Assembly: GCA_964487505.1 (NCBI GenBank)
Contig: CAZARD010000064.1
Span: forward strand, 1-25,078
Length of the DNA stretch: 25,078 bases
Source: JAFDVJ01 sp964487505
GTDB taxonomy: Bacteria; Acidobacteriota; Blastocatellia; Pyrinomonadales; Pyrinomonadaceae
Direction: 5' to 3'
The position numbers were made by a program, and so were the translations under genes. Positions 1-7,830 of the stretch are shown piece after piece (position 1 is the first letter of the stretch; each line of letters starts with the position of its first letter). The notes below the pieces were generated by a model. The model ran no database searches, was not told where the DNA came from, and was given only the letters and a program-made list of their open reading frames with translations.

Positions 1-37
1 GGTTTCCGATATTGTTGAATAGTTGAGAATTCCAAAT

Positions 38-101
38 TCCAGGATTCCAGATTCCAGGTCTATGAACAGAACTTTCGGGATCTGGAATCTGGAATCCTGG
101 A
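38..101. repeat. Perfect 20-bp inverted repeat upstream of rpsJ
   Basis: The arms 38-57 (TCCAGGATTCCAGATTCCAG) and 82-101 are exact reverse complements around a 24-nt loop. Each arm is built from 7-8-nt repeats of the word ATTCCAG, and a further AATTCCA copy precedes the left arm. The structure ends 15 nt before the S10 start. It resembles the GATTTTG-word inverted repeats further down the cluster in design but not in sequence. There is no T-tract after it, so it does not look like an intrinsic terminator. Its role is unknown. Confidence 0.85.
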
Positions 102-116
102 GTTTGAAGTAACGAT

Positions 117-437
<321 letters not shown>

Positions 438-452
438 ACGAATTTAGGTATT

Positions 453-502
453 GGATCTCAACGTCCGGAGCGGCATCGTGCCGAGCGGTATGTGTGAGAT
501 CC
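453..502 (+). other. Possible stem-loop in rpsJ-rplC spacer
   Basis: GGATCTCA (453-460) is the exact reverse complement of TGAGATCC (495-502). Inside lies a second hairpin, CGGCA (471-475) with TGCCG (479-483) around a TCG loop. The structure ends about 20 nt before the rplC ribosome-binding site at 523-530. It is a candidate leader structure; no known ribosomal-protein autoregulatory motif is recognised. Confidence 0.45.
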
Positions 503-531
503 GGGATCAGGAATCCCACAATAAGAAGGAT

Positions 532-1170
532 ATGGTTAGCGGAATCATCGGAAGAAAAATTGGGATGACGCAGTTGTTTGCCGAGGACGGAACGGTTACG
601 CCGGTCACCGTTATCAAGGCCGGGCCGTGCGTCGTCGTCCAAACAAAAAGCGCCGCCGGTCGTGACGGTTACAATGCCGTGCAGCTCGGACTCGTCGAGG
701 ACAAGCCGGTCAAGCTGAAGAACGTCAGCAAACCGATGCGCGGACATTTTGAGAAGACGGGCAACGGGCTGCCGCCGACCCGCGTTCTGCGCGAGATCCG
801 TCTCGACGCGGAGGCCGAAGTAAACGTCGGCGATCAGGTCAAGGCCGATATGTTTTCCGATGGCGACAAGATCGAAGTTGTCGGACGGTCGAAGGGCCGC
901 GGTTTCGCGGGCACGATCAAACGGCACAAGTTCCATCGCGGGCCCGAGTCGCACGGCTCGATGTCGGTCCGCGCGCCGGGTTCGATCGGCCAGTCAGCCT
1001 ATCCGTCACGCGTTATTAAAGGAACGAAATCGTCGGGCCATATGGGCGACGCCCGGGTCACCGTCAAAGGGCTGACCGTTGCGCGCGTCGATGCGGAAAA
1101 CAACCTGATAATGGTTCGGGGCGCAGTGCCGGGAGCGAACGGCAGCCTGGTGGTTGTCAAGAAGTCATAG
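532..1170 (+). CDS. rplC: 50S ribosomal protein L3 (uL3)
   Basis: L3 is an early-assembly 23S rRNA-binding protein near the peptidyl transferase centre. The 212-residue product has the canonical start (MVSGIIGRKIGMTQLF) and the central KGRGFAGTIKRHKFHRGP and SHGSMSVRAPGSIG segments that form the long loop reaching the catalytic centre. The reading frame stays open upstream to a TTG at 451, but the ATG at 532 is chosen because AAGAAGGA (523-530) lies directly before it and the upstream residues resemble nothing in the family. It follows rpsJ and precedes rplD, the standard order. Confidence 0.97.
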   Translation: MVSGIIGRKIGMTQLFAEDGTVTPVTVIKAGPCVVVQTKSAAGRDGYNAVQLGLVEDKPVKLKNVSKPMRGHFEKTGNGLPPTRVLREIRLDAEAEVNVGDQVKADMFSDGDKIEVVGRSKGRGFAGTIKRHKFHRGPESHGSMSVRAPGSIGQSAYPSRVIKGTKSSGHMGDARVTVKGLTVARVDAENNLIMVRGAVPGANGSLVVVKKS

Positions 1171-1182
1171 TCGATTCAAGTG

Positions 1183-1218
1183 GGCTTGGGCGCGGCCACG
1201 GGTCAAACGCCGCAAGCC
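1183..1218 (+). other. Hairpin in rplC-rplD spacer
   Basis: GGCTTGGGCG (1183-1192) can pair with CGCCGCAAGCC (1208-1218) with one bulged base, giving a 10-bp stem over a 15-nt loop. It ends 16 nt before the rplD start. There is no T-tract, so it is more likely a processing or regulatory structure than a terminator, or it may have no function. Confidence 0.45.
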
Positions 1219-1234
1219 GGAGATGGAGTAACTT

Positions 1235-2023
1235 ATGCCTACCGTAAAGGTTCGCAATTTGAAGAACAAAGAAGTTGGTGAGCTTTCGCTGTCGGATGCC
1301 GTGTTCGGCGCCGACCTGAACGAGGGCCTGATCCACGCGGCGGTCAAGAATTATCTCGCGAACGCCCGCCAGGGGACGTCGGCCACGAAGACCCGCGGCA
1401 ATGTTTCGGGTTCGGGCCGCAAGCTCTGGAAGCAGAAGGGAACGGGCCGTGCGCGCATTGCGTCGCTCCGCTCACCGCTCTGGAAGGGCGGCGGCAACGT
1501 CCACGGACCGCAGCCCCGCGACTGGTCGTACAACCTGCCGAAGAAAATGCGCCGCGGCGCGTTGCGCTCGGCCCTTTCGGAAAGGCTCCGCGAAGGCAAC
1601 ATCATCGTCGTCGACGAGATCGCATTCGGCGCCGTCAAGACGAAGGACTTCATCTCGGCGATGAAGACCCTCGGACTCGCCGAGGCGAAGAAAGCCGTGA
1701 AGACGCTGATCGTTGATTCGCTCGACAACGCGAACCTGGTCCTTTCGGCCCGCAACGTCGAGAAGACGAAGGTCACGAACGCGTTCGGACTCAACATTTA
1801 CGACATCATTTACCACGAGAAGCTCGTGATCTCGAAGGCGGCCGCCGAGGAACTTAATGAGTTGCTCGATCCGAAGCGCGAAGGCCGCAAGGCCGAAGCC
1901 GAACCGGCGGCCGTCGTCGAAGAGGCGCCGAAAGCGAAGAAGGCCGCGAAGCCCCGTGCGAAGAAGGAAGAAGCTGCTGTCGCGGAAGCGAACGTGAGCG
2001 AGGAGGCGGCTGAAAATGAATAA
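1235..2023 (+). CDS. rplD: 50S ribosomal protein L4 (uL4) with charged C-terminal extension
   Basis: L4 binds 23S rRNA domain I and sends a loop into the peptide exit tunnel; in Escherichia coli it also represses the S10 operon. Residues 1-210 are a normal L4, including the tunnel loop region KLWKQKGTGRARIASLRSP (about 63-81) and the GGGNVHGPQPRDWSYNLPKK segment. Residues 213-262 are an added low-complexity tail rich in Ala, Lys and Glu; L4 is normally about 200-210 residues. The ATG at 1235 is preceded by GGAG. The end overlaps the rplW start by 8 nt, implying translational coupling. Confidence 0.97.
   Translation: MPTVKVRNLKNKEVGELSLSDAVFGADLNEGLIHAAVKNYLANARQGTSATKTRGNVSGSGRKLWKQKGTGRARIASLRSPLWKGGGNVHGPQPRDWSYNLPKKMRRGALRSALSERLREGNIIVVDEIAFGAVKTKDFISAMKTLGLAEAKKAVKTLIVDSLDNANLVLSARNVEKTKVTNAFGLNIYDIIYHEKLVISKAAAEELNELLDPKREGRKAEAEPAAVVEEAPKAKKAAKPRAKKEEAAVAEANVSEEAAENE
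2001..2006 (+). promoter_or_regulatory. Ribosome binding site deciding the rplW start
   Basis: AGGAGG lies inside the end of rplD, 9 nt before the ATG at 2016 and 18 nt before the alternative ATG at 2025. The spacing favours 2016 and therefore an 8-nt overlap with rplD. Confidence 0.75.
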
Positions 2024-2333
2024 GATGAGTGTGTGGGAAGTTTTGAAGTCGCCGGTCGTGACCGAAAAGTCGGTGCTTCTGAAGGAGTCGACGAGCGCCG
2101 AAGGCGATGCGCAGGTGCTCACGTTCCGGGTCAACACGAAGGCCGGAAAGAGCGAGATCCGCGCAGCGGTCGAGGAGATCTTCGGCGTCGAGGTCGACAC
2201 CGTCCGGACCGTCCAGTACCAGGGCAAGCTCAAGAAGCGCGGCCGCTACGAAGGCCGCCGTCCGAACTGGAAGAAAGCGTACGTGACGCTCAAGAAGGGC
2301 CAGCCGATGGTCGACTACGCGGAAGCAATCTAG
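2016..2333 (+). CDS. rplW: 50S ribosomal protein L23 (uL23)
   Basis: L23 lies at the rim of the exit tunnel and docks trigger factor and the signal recognition particle. The product has 105 residues, slightly longer than the usual 95-100. It shows the typical start VWEVLKSPVVTEKS, the FRVNTKAGKSEIRAAVEEIFGVEV core and the basic loop QYQGKLKKRGRYEGRRPNWKKA before the last strand. It overlaps rplD by 8 nt. A second ATG at 2025 would give a product three residues shorter and is not excluded. Confidence 0.96.
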   Translation: MNKMSVWEVLKSPVVTEKSVLLKESTSAEGDAQVLTFRVNTKAGKSEIRAAVEEIFGVEVDTVRTVQYQGKLKKRGRYEGRRPNWKKAYVTLKKGQPMVDYAEAI

Positions 2334-2334
2334 G

Positions 2335-2490
2335 GATTTTGGATTTCAGATTTTGGATTGCGGATTGGTCGGGTACGGCGGGTCCGGAACAAAATCGGGA
2401 ATCCTAAAATCAAACGAAAGAAGCGATTGAGATGAGGGCTTCGGACTTGTTTGCGAACAATCCGAAATCCGAAATCCGAAATCCAAAATC
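2335..2490. repeat. Heptamer-array inverted repeat, rplW-rplB spacer
   Basis: The left arm (2335-2366) reads as 7-nt words of the GATTTTG type (GATTTTG, GATTTCA, GATTTTG, GATTGCG). The right arm (2459-2490) is the complementary array (AATCCGA three times, then AATCCAA). The 32-nt arms are mostly complementary and enclose about 92 nt. The left arm starts 2 nt after the rplW stop and the right arm ends 5 nt before the rplB ATG, so the element spans the gap from edge to edge. There is no T-tract suited to an intrinsic terminator. Confidence 0.85.
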
Positions 2491-2495
2491 GAATT

Positions 2496-3324
<829 letters not shown>

Positions 3325-3326
<2 letters not shown>

Positions 3327-3394
3327 TTTTAGATTTTAGATTTTGGATTTTAGATTTGCTGAAATCCAAAATCCAAAATCATAAATCCAAAATC
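3325..3394. repeat. Heptamer-array hairpin, rplB-rpsS spacer
   Basis: The left arm (about 3325-3357) is a series of GATTTTA/GATTTTG words; the right arm (3362-3394) is the complementary ATCCAAA series with one ATAA interruption. The loop is only GCTG (3358-3361), so this copy can form a nearly continuous hairpin of about 33 bp with a few mismatches. It starts at the rplB stop codon and ends 5 nt before the rpsS ATG, with the same GAATT sequence between arm and start as in the rplW-rplB copy. Confidence 0.88.
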
Positions 3395-3399
3395 GAATT

Positions 3400-3690
3400 A
3401 TGCCACGTTCAGTGAAAAAAGGGCCGTTCATCGATTTGAGCGTCCAGAAAATTTTGAAGCGAATCCGCGAGACCGGCAACAAGCCGCAGGCGATCAAAAC
3501 CTGGTCGCGCCGCTCCACGATCACGCCGGAAATGGTCGGTCTGACGTTCGGAGTGCACAACGGAAAGCGCCATATCCCGGTTTACGTTACCGAGAACATG
3601 GTCGGCCACAAGCTTGGGGAATTCTCGCCGACGCGGACCTACAAGGGACACCCGGGCACGAAGGCCGAGAAAATGGCGAAGAGAAGGTAA
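3400..3690 (+). CDS. rpsS: 30S ribosomal protein S19 (uS19)
   Basis: S19 is in the 30S head and contacts S13 and the A-site tRNA side. The 96-residue product is of normal length, with the typical start MPRSVKKGPFID, the WSRRSTITPEMVGLTFGVHNG core and the HKLGEFSPTRTYKGH segment. It lies between L2 and L22 as expected. The start lacks a Shine-Dalgarno sequence and is preceded by AATCGAATT from the flank of the upstream hairpin. Confidence 0.97.
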   Translation: MPRSVKKGPFIDLSVQKILKRIRETGNKPQAIKTWSRRSTITPEMVGLTFGVHNGKRHIPVYVTENMVGHKLGEFSPTRTYKGHPGTKAEKMAKRR

Positions 3691-3776
3691 GGAATTTGCG
3701 ATTTTCAATTGCCGGTTTGCGATTTTCATCGAAGAGACAGATCGCGAATCGAAAATGAGAGATCGAAATTGACATT
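3691..3776. repeat. Degenerate repeat element, rpsS-rplV spacer
   Basis: A 13-bp direct repeat, TTTGCGATTTTCA, occurs at 3695-3707 and 3716-3728, a 21-nt offset (three times seven). Complementary-sense words (AATCGAAAAT, GATCGAAATT) follow at about 3748-3770. The sequence resembles the GATTTTG-type inverted repeats of neighbouring spacers but the arms no longer pair well, so this looks like a decayed or diverging copy. Confidence 0.5.
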
Positions 3777-4331
3777 ATGGAAGCAATAGCCAAGACAAAA
3801 TATCTGAAAGGTTCGCCGCGCAAGGCCCGCCTTGTGATCGACCTGATCCGCGGACGGAATGTTTCGCAGGCTCTCGCGATCCTGAAGTTCACTGACAAGC
3901 GCGCCGCACAGCCGATCGCGAAATGCCTGAGCTCCGCGATCGCGAACGCGACGAACCTCGCGGAACAGCAAAACATCGCCATCGATCCGGACGATCTTTG
4001 GGTAAAGAGCTGCTTCGTCGATATGGGGCCGACCAAGAACCGGCGCCGTATGCGCCCGGCTCCGCAGGGCCGCGCCTATCGCGAACAGCGACATTATTGC
4101 CATATCACGATCCAGGTTTCGAGCGAAGAGGTCGCGAAAAAGGCCGAGAAGGAAAAGCCGGTGAAGGCAGCCGAAGCGCCGGTCGCGAAACCCGCGGCCA
4201 AGGCCAAGACGGCTCCGAAGAAGGATGCCGGCGCGGCTCCGAAGAAAACGAAGAAGGCGAAGGCCGAGGTCGCCGAAGAAGTGACGGTCGCGGCGGAAGC
4301 GCCGGCCGAGACGGAAGCCGACAAGGCTTAA
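3777..4331 (+). CDS. rplV: 50S ribosomal protein L22 (uL22) with Lys/Ala-rich C-terminal extension
   Basis: L22 binds several 23S rRNA domains and its beta-hairpin lines the exit tunnel. Residues 1-116 form a normal L22 (about 110 residues): the SPRKARLVIDLIRGR helix, the CLSSAIANA segment, and the tunnel hairpin around GPTKNRRRMRPAPQGRA. Residues 117-184 are an added low-complexity tail, first Lys/Ala/Pro rich and then acidic, similar in composition to the tail on L4. The rpsC gene starts 12 nt downstream. No clear Shine-Dalgarno sequence precedes the ATG. Confidence 0.96.
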   Translation: MEAIAKTKYLKGSPRKARLVIDLIRGRNVSQALAILKFTDKRAAQPIAKCLSSAIANATNLAEQQNIAIDPDDLWVKSCFVDMGPTKNRRRMRPAPQGRAYREQRHYCHITIQVSSEEVAKKAEKEKPVKAAEAPVAKPAAKAKTAPKKDAGAAPKKTKKAKAEVAEEVTVAAEAPAETEADKA

Positions 4332-4343
4332 GAGATTCATATT

Positions 4344-5087
4344 ATGGGACAAAAAGTTCATCCATACGGCTTTCGGGTCGGCTACAACAAGGATTGGCAC
4401 TCGCACTGGTTTGCGAAAAAGGAGTTCGCGGCTTTCCTCGCCGAGGACCTTCAGCTGAAGCGTGACCTGAAGAAGCGTTTTGCGGGCGCCGGTGTTTCGC
4501 ACATCGACGTCGAGCGGGCGGCGAACCGCCTCAAGATCATCATCTACACCTCGCGCCCGGGAATTATCATCGGTCGCAAGGGCGCCGAGATCGAAAAGCT
4601 TCGCGAAGACCTCTCGAAGAAGACCGGCCGTGAAGTGCTCGTGTCGATCCAGGAGATCCAGAAGCCGGAACTGAACGCGCAACTTCAGGCGGAAAAGATC
4701 GCCCAGCAGCTTGAGAAGCGGATCGCGTTCCGCCGCGCGATGAAGAAGACGATGGAGGAGTCGCAGCGGTTCGGAGCGCAGGGCATCAAGGTGATGTGCG
4801 CCGGACGATTGAACGGCGCCGAGATCGCGCGGACCGAATGGAGCCTCGAAGGACGGCTCCCGCTCCACACGCTGCGGGCCGACATCGATTACGGATTCGC
4901 CGAAGCGCTGACGACGTTCGGTATCATCGGCGTCAAGGTTTGGATCTATCGCGGCGAGATTCTCGACCCGAACGCGTCGATCGCGCGCGGTACGACCACG
5001 GACCCGATCAACGAGCCGAAGATCCAGGGCGGAGGCCGCGGAGACCGCCGGCCCCCGCGCCGGCGCGATCGCGACGACAGGAGATAA
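4344..5087 (+). CDS. rpsC: 30S ribosomal protein S3 (uS3)
   Basis: S3 forms part of the mRNA entry channel of the 30S subunit. The 247-residue product begins MGQKVHPYGFRVGYNKDW as in the family, carries a type II KH domain with the GRKG loop at residues 77-80, and has the C-terminal S3 domain with MCAGRLNGAEIARTEW and EGRLPLHTLRADIDYG. The end is an Arg/Asp-rich basic tail (GDRRPPRRRDRDDRR). It follows rplV by 12 nt. The start has no obvious ribosome-binding site (AGAGATTCATATT before the ATG). Confidence 0.97.
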   Translation: MGQKVHPYGFRVGYNKDWHSHWFAKKEFAAFLAEDLQLKRDLKKRFAGAGVSHIDVERAANRLKIIIYTSRPGIIIGRKGAEIEKLREDLSKKTGREVLVSIQEIQKPELNAQLQAEKIAQQLEKRIAFRRAMKKTMEESQRFGAQGIKVMCAGRLNGAEIARTEWSLEGRLPLHTLRADIDYGFAEALTTFGIIGVKVWIYRGEILDPNASIARGTTTDPINEPKIQGGGRGDRRPPRRRDRDDRR

Positions 5088-5106
5088 GTTTATATATCTG
5101 AGAGGT

Positions 5107-5149
5107 TGATCGTTCCCGGAGAGTCTTCGTCGATTCAGTTCAACGATCA
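5107..5149 (+). other. Inverted repeat in rpsC-rplP spacer
   Basis: TGATCGTT (5107-5114) and AACGATCA (5142-5149) are exact reverse complements enclosing 27 nt, in an 83-nt spacer. The structure ends before the rplP ribosome-binding site. No T-tract follows. Function unknown. Confidence 0.4.
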
Positions 5150-5170
5150 GCCGCTGATGAGGTTTTTACT

Positions 5171-5599
5171 ATGTTAATGCCGAAAAAGGTCAAGCACCGG
5201 AGGGTGATGAAGGGTCGCATGCGCGGAAAGGCAACGCGCGGCGAAAAGATGAACTTCGGTGACTTCGGACTCAAAACGCTGGAAGCAGGCTGGATCACGG
5301 ATCGCCAGATCGAGGCCGCCCGTATTGCGATGACCCGCCACATCAAGCGCGGCGGAAAGGTCTGGATCCGTATGTTCCCCGACAAGCCGATCACGAAGAA
5401 GCCGGCTGAAACGCGTATGGGAAGCGGAAAGGGAGCGCCGGATCATTGGGTTGCGGTCGTCAAGCCGGGCCGGATCCTCTACGAGATCAAAGGCGTGAGC
5501 GAGGAACTCGCCCGCGAAGCGATGCGCCTCGCGGCTCAGAAGCTTCCGATCAAAACGAAGTTCGTGACGCGTGCCGATCTGGAAGGAGGCATTGTTTAA
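5171..5599 (+). CDS. rplP: 50S ribosomal protein L16 (uL16)
   Basis: L16 contacts the A-site tRNA elbow and is needed for late 50S assembly. The 142-residue product shows MPKKVKHRRVMKGRMRG at the start, the AARIAMTRHIKRGGKVWIRMFPDKP core and RMGSGKGAPDHWVAVVKPGR. The ATG at 5171 is chosen because GAGG (5158-5161) lies 9 nt before it; a second ATG two codons later (5177) gives the more common MPKK start and is a close alternative. L29 follows 3 nt after the stop. Confidence 0.96.
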   Translation: MLMPKKVKHRRVMKGRMRGKATRGEKMNFGDFGLKTLEAGWITDRQIEAARIAMTRHIKRGGKVWIRMFPDKPITKKPAETRMGSGKGAPDHWVAVVKPGRILYEIKGVSEELAREAMRLAAQKLPIKTKFVTRADLEGGIV

Positions 5600-5602
5600 G
5601 AA

Positions 5603-5818
5603 ATGAAACGCACCGAACAGTTGGATCAATTGCGGGAAATGAATCTCGATGAACTTCGCGATCAGGCCGATGCCTTGAAGGAATCGCTCTTCCGTTTGAA
5701 GTTCAGAAAGAGTTTGGGAGTCGGCGAAACGGTCAATGACATTCGCCGTGAGAAAAAGACGCTGGCGCGTGTCTATACTTTGATCCGCCAGAAAGAGCTT
5801 GAAAAGGCTCAGGCGTAA
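5603..5818 (+). CDS. rpmC: 50S ribosomal protein L29 (uL29)
   Basis: L29 is a small two-helix protein near the exit tunnel, next to L23. The 71-residue product has the expected all-helical pattern with the LRDQADALKESLFRLKFRKSLG first helix region and the NDIRREKKTLARVYTLIRQKE second helix. AAGGAGG (5583-5589), inside the end of rplP, lies 13 nt before the ATG. It sits between L16 and S17 as usual. Confidence 0.95.
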   Translation: MKRTEQLDQLREMNLDELRDQADALKESLFRLKFRKSLGVGETVNDIRREKKTLARVYTLIRQKELEKAQA

Positions 5819-5835
5819 CGGGTTGAGGTAAGAAA

Positions 5836-6324
5836 ATGCCGAGAAAGAAGAAAGAAGAACAGGAAGAAACAGTCGCCGCGGAAACGGTCGAAACGGAGAC
5901 TGCGGTCGAAGAGTCGACCCTTGAGGCGGCTGCCGAAGCAGAACCGGTCGCCGCCGCGGTAGAAGCGGAGCCGGCCGCGGCCGAGAAGGTCGAGGCGGAA
6001 GCCGCGCCGAGCGCGGAAGTGAAGAAGGCGAAGGTCGCCGAGGCCGCGCCGGCGAAGGTCGAAGCCGCGGTCAGGGTCAGCAAGCGCGCCGAACGCGTCG
6101 GGGTCGTTTCGTCCGACAAGATGACGAAGACCGTCGTCGTTCGCGTCGATCGTCTGATCAAGCACCCGATCTACCGCAAATACGTCAAGCGCCGCAAGAA
6201 TTTCATGGCGCACGACGAACTCGGTGCGGGAATCGGAGACAAGGTACGGATCGTCGAGACGCGTCCGTTGTCGGCCAAGAAGCGTTGGCGCGTGGTCGAG
6301 ATCATTCAGAAAGCGGAGAAGTAA
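5836..6324 (+). CDS. rpsQ: 30S ribosomal protein S17 (uS17) with long acidic N-terminal extension
   Basis: S17 is a primary 16S rRNA-binding protein with an OB fold. Only residues from about 84 to 162 match a normal S17 (usually 80-90 residues): RVGVVSSDKMTKTVVVRVDR, the HPIYRKYVKRRKNFMAHDE segment and GDKVRIVETRPLSAKKRW. Residues 1-80 are a low-complexity extension, a basic MPRKKK followed by Glu/Ala/Val-rich repeats. The long form is supported by GAGG (5825-5828) 7 nt before the ATG at 5836 and by the lack of a good internal start. The extension resembles the tails on L4 and L22 in composition. Being acidic, it is unlikely to bind rRNA directly. Confidence 0.94.
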   Translation: MPRKKKEEQEETVAAETVETETAVEESTLEAAAEAEPVAAAVEAEPAAAEKVEAEAAPSAEVKKAKVAEAAPAKVEAAVRVSKRAERVGVVSSDKMTKTVVVRVDRLIKHPIYRKYVKRRKNFMAHDELGAGIGDKVRIVETRPLSAKKRWRVVEIIQKAEK

Positions 6325-6333
6325 GGTTCATTT

Positions 6334-6383
6334 CGTTGACGGCGGCCCGCCGGCGTTCGGTCAGGGACAGCGCGCGATCAACG
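6334..6383 (+). other. Inverted repeat in rpsQ-rplN spacer
   Basis: CGTTGA (6334-6339) and TCAACG (6378-6383) are exact reverse complements, and the GC-rich sequence between them (GGCGGCCCGCCGGCG) can form an inner hairpin. It lies just upstream of the GAGG ribosome-binding site of rplN. Weak evidence for function. Confidence 0.35.
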
Positions 6384-6399
6384 GATAACGAGGTAGATT

Positions 6400-6768
6400 A
6401 TGATTCAGATGCAGACCTCTTTGGCGGTCGCTGACAATTCGGGAGCAAAGCGCGTCGTGATGATCATGCCGATCGGCGGATCGACCGGAAAGATCGCGCA
6501 TCTCGGCGACAAGATCAAAGTCACTGTCAAAGAAGCCGCGCCGGACGGGACGGTCAAGAAGGGCAAGGTTTACAACGCGGTCATCGTCCGGACACGCAAG
6601 GAAGTGCGCCGCAAGGATGGCTCTTACATCCGGTTTGACGAGAATGCCGCAGTGCTGATCAAGGACGACGGCACGCCGATCGGAACCCGCGTTTTCGGGC
6701 CGGTCGCCCGTGAACTGCGCGAAAAGAACTTTATGAAGATCGTTTCGCTCGCCCCGGAGGTGATCTAG
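6400..6768 (+). CDS. rplN: 50S ribosomal protein L14 (uL14)
   Basis: L14 forms intersubunit bridge B8 with 16S rRNA and is the docking site of the silencing factor RsfS. The 122-residue product is of exact family length, beginning MIQMQTSLAVADNSGAKRV and containing the VRTRKEVRRKDGSYIRFDENAAV segment, GTRVFGPVARELR and the C-terminal KIVSLAPEV. GAGG precedes the ATG at a suitable distance. It precedes rplX by only 2 nt. Confidence 0.98.
   Translation: MIQMQTSLAVADNSGAKRVVMIMPIGGSTGKIAHLGDKIKVTVKEAAPDGTVKKGKVYNAVIVRTRKEVRRKDGSYIRFDENAAVLIKDDGTPIGTRVFGPVARELREKNFMKIVSLAPEVI
6756..6764 (+). promoter_or_regulatory. Full-length Shine-Dalgarno of rplX inside rplN
   Basis: GGAGGTGAT is fully complementary to the usual anti-Shine-Dalgarno end of 16S rRNA. 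It lies within the last codons of rplN, 6 nt before the rplX ATG. It shows that this genome uses the canonical signal, which makes the Shine-Dalgarno-less starts elsewhere in the cluster more notable. Confidence 0.85.
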
Positions 6769-6770
6769 AA

Positions 6771-7187
6771 ATGAAGACGGAAAAGAAAGGAACTATCAGA
6801 AGCAGGATCAAGCGCGGCGACCAGGTCGTTTTCATCGCGGGTAAGGAATACAACCGCTTTGACGGAAACGGCAACCGCCAGCCGCTGCGCGGCAAGGTTA
6901 TCGCCGTGGACCCGCGCAACGGAAAGGTCAAGGTCGAGGGCGGTATGATTGTCAAGCGTCACCGCAAGGCCGTTCCCCAGATGGGGGTCGAGGGCGGAAT
7001 CATCGAGCAGGAAGCCTGGGTCGATGTTTCGAACGTCGCGCTGATCGATCCGGAAACCGGAAGGCCCACGCGCGTCAAGTTCGAGGTCCGGGACGGTAAG
7101 AAGGTCCGCGTCGCGAAGAGCGGCAAGGTCATCGCCGACCCGCCGTACACCCGGACATCGCGCAAGGGAGCCGAGGAAGAACAATAA
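6771..7187 (+). CDS. rplX: 50S ribosomal protein L24 (uL24)
   Basis: L24 is an assembly-initiating 23S rRNA-binding protein near the exit tunnel. The product has a KOW motif region (RIKRGDQVVFIAGKEY, about residues 12-27, then RGKVIAVDPRNGKVKVEGG) and the KRHRKAVPQMGVEGGIIEQEAWVDVSNVALIDP segment typical of bacterial L24. At 138 residues it is longer than the common 100-110, with extra residues in the first loop (NRFDGNGNRQPL) and a charged tail. It starts 2 nt after the rplN stop with a perfect Shine-Dalgarno sequence. Confidence 0.97.
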   Translation: MKTEKKGTIRSRIKRGDQVVFIAGKEYNRFDGNGNRQPLRGKVIAVDPRNGKVKVEGGMIVKRHRKAVPQMGVEGGIIEQEAWVDVSNVALIDPETGRPTRVKFEVRDGKKVRVAKSGKVIADPPYTRTSRKGAEEEQ

Positions 7188-7191
7188 CGGC

Positions 7192-7262
7192 ATTTGGGAT
7201 TTGGGATTTCGGATTTCGGATTTTCGAAAAAATCCAAAATCGGAAATCCGAAATCGAAAATC
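7192..7262. repeat. Heptamer-array hairpin, rplX-rplE spacer
   Basis: The left arm (7192-7224) is a run of ATTTGGG/GGATTTC words ending in GGATTTT. The right arm (7229-7262) starts AAAATCC and continues with ATCGGAA/ATCCGAA/ATCGAAA words. The loop is CGAA (7225-7228). The hairpin is about 33 bp long with several mismatches. It begins 4 nt after the rplX stop and ends 8 nt before the rplE ATG. Confidence 0.85.
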
Positions 7263-7270
7263 GTAAAGAC

Positions 7271-7810
7271 ATGGCAAGACTTAGAGACAAATACAAGAAC
7301 GAGATCGCGCCGGCCCTGGCCAAGGAGTTTGGCATCGAAAACCCGATGGCGATTCCGAAGATCGAGAAGATCGTCGTCAATATGGGCGTCGGCGAAGCGA
7401 TCGCCAATTCGAAGATCCTCGACGCCGCGGTCGAAGAGCTGAAGTCGGTGACCGGCCAGAAGCCGGTCGTCACGAAGGCCAAGAAATCGATCGCCGCGTT
7501 CAAACTTCGCCAGGGAATGAGCATCGGCTCGATGGTGACGCTTCGCGGGGAACGGATGTACGAGTTCCTCGACCGGCTGATCTCCGTCGCGCTCCCGCGC
7601 GTCCGCGACTTTCGCGGGATCTCGGGCAAGGCGTTTGACGGCCGCGGGAACTACACGCTCGGTATCCGCGAGCAGTTGATCTTTCCGGAGATCGATTTCA
7701 ACAAGGTTGACAAGACACGCGGGATGAACATTTCGATCGTCACCACGGCAAAGTCGGATGAGCAGGCGCGTTCGCTGCTGAAGGCGCTCGGGATGCCGTT
7801 CCGGCAGTAA
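7271..7810 (+). CDS. rplE: 50S ribosomal protein L5 (uL5)
   Basis: L5 binds 5S rRNA and contacts the P-site tRNA. The 179-residue product is of exact family length, with MARLRDKYKNEIAPALAKEFG at the start, KIEKIVVNMGVGEA, the TGQKPVVTKAKKSIAAFKLRQG segment and the C-terminal DKTRGMNISIVTTAKSDEQA region. The ATG at 7271 is the only plausible start. The bases upstream (ATCGTAAAGAC) contain no Shine-Dalgarno sequence and directly follow the right arm of the heptamer hairpin. Confidence 0.98.
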   Translation: MARLRDKYKNEIAPALAKEFGIENPMAIPKIEKIVVNMGVGEAIANSKILDAAVEELKSVTGQKPVVTKAKKSIAAFKLRQGMSIGSMVTLRGERMYEFLDRLISVALPRVRDFRGISGKAFDGRGNYTLGIREQLIFPEIDFNKVDKTRGMNISIVTTAKSDEQARSLLKALGMPFRQ

Positions 7811-7830
7811 CTTCTTACAAGAGAATTGAT

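Noticed and set aside
451..531. Longer rplC product starting at TTG 451
   Set aside because: The extra 27 residues match no L3, and a good ribosome-binding site precedes the ATG at 532.
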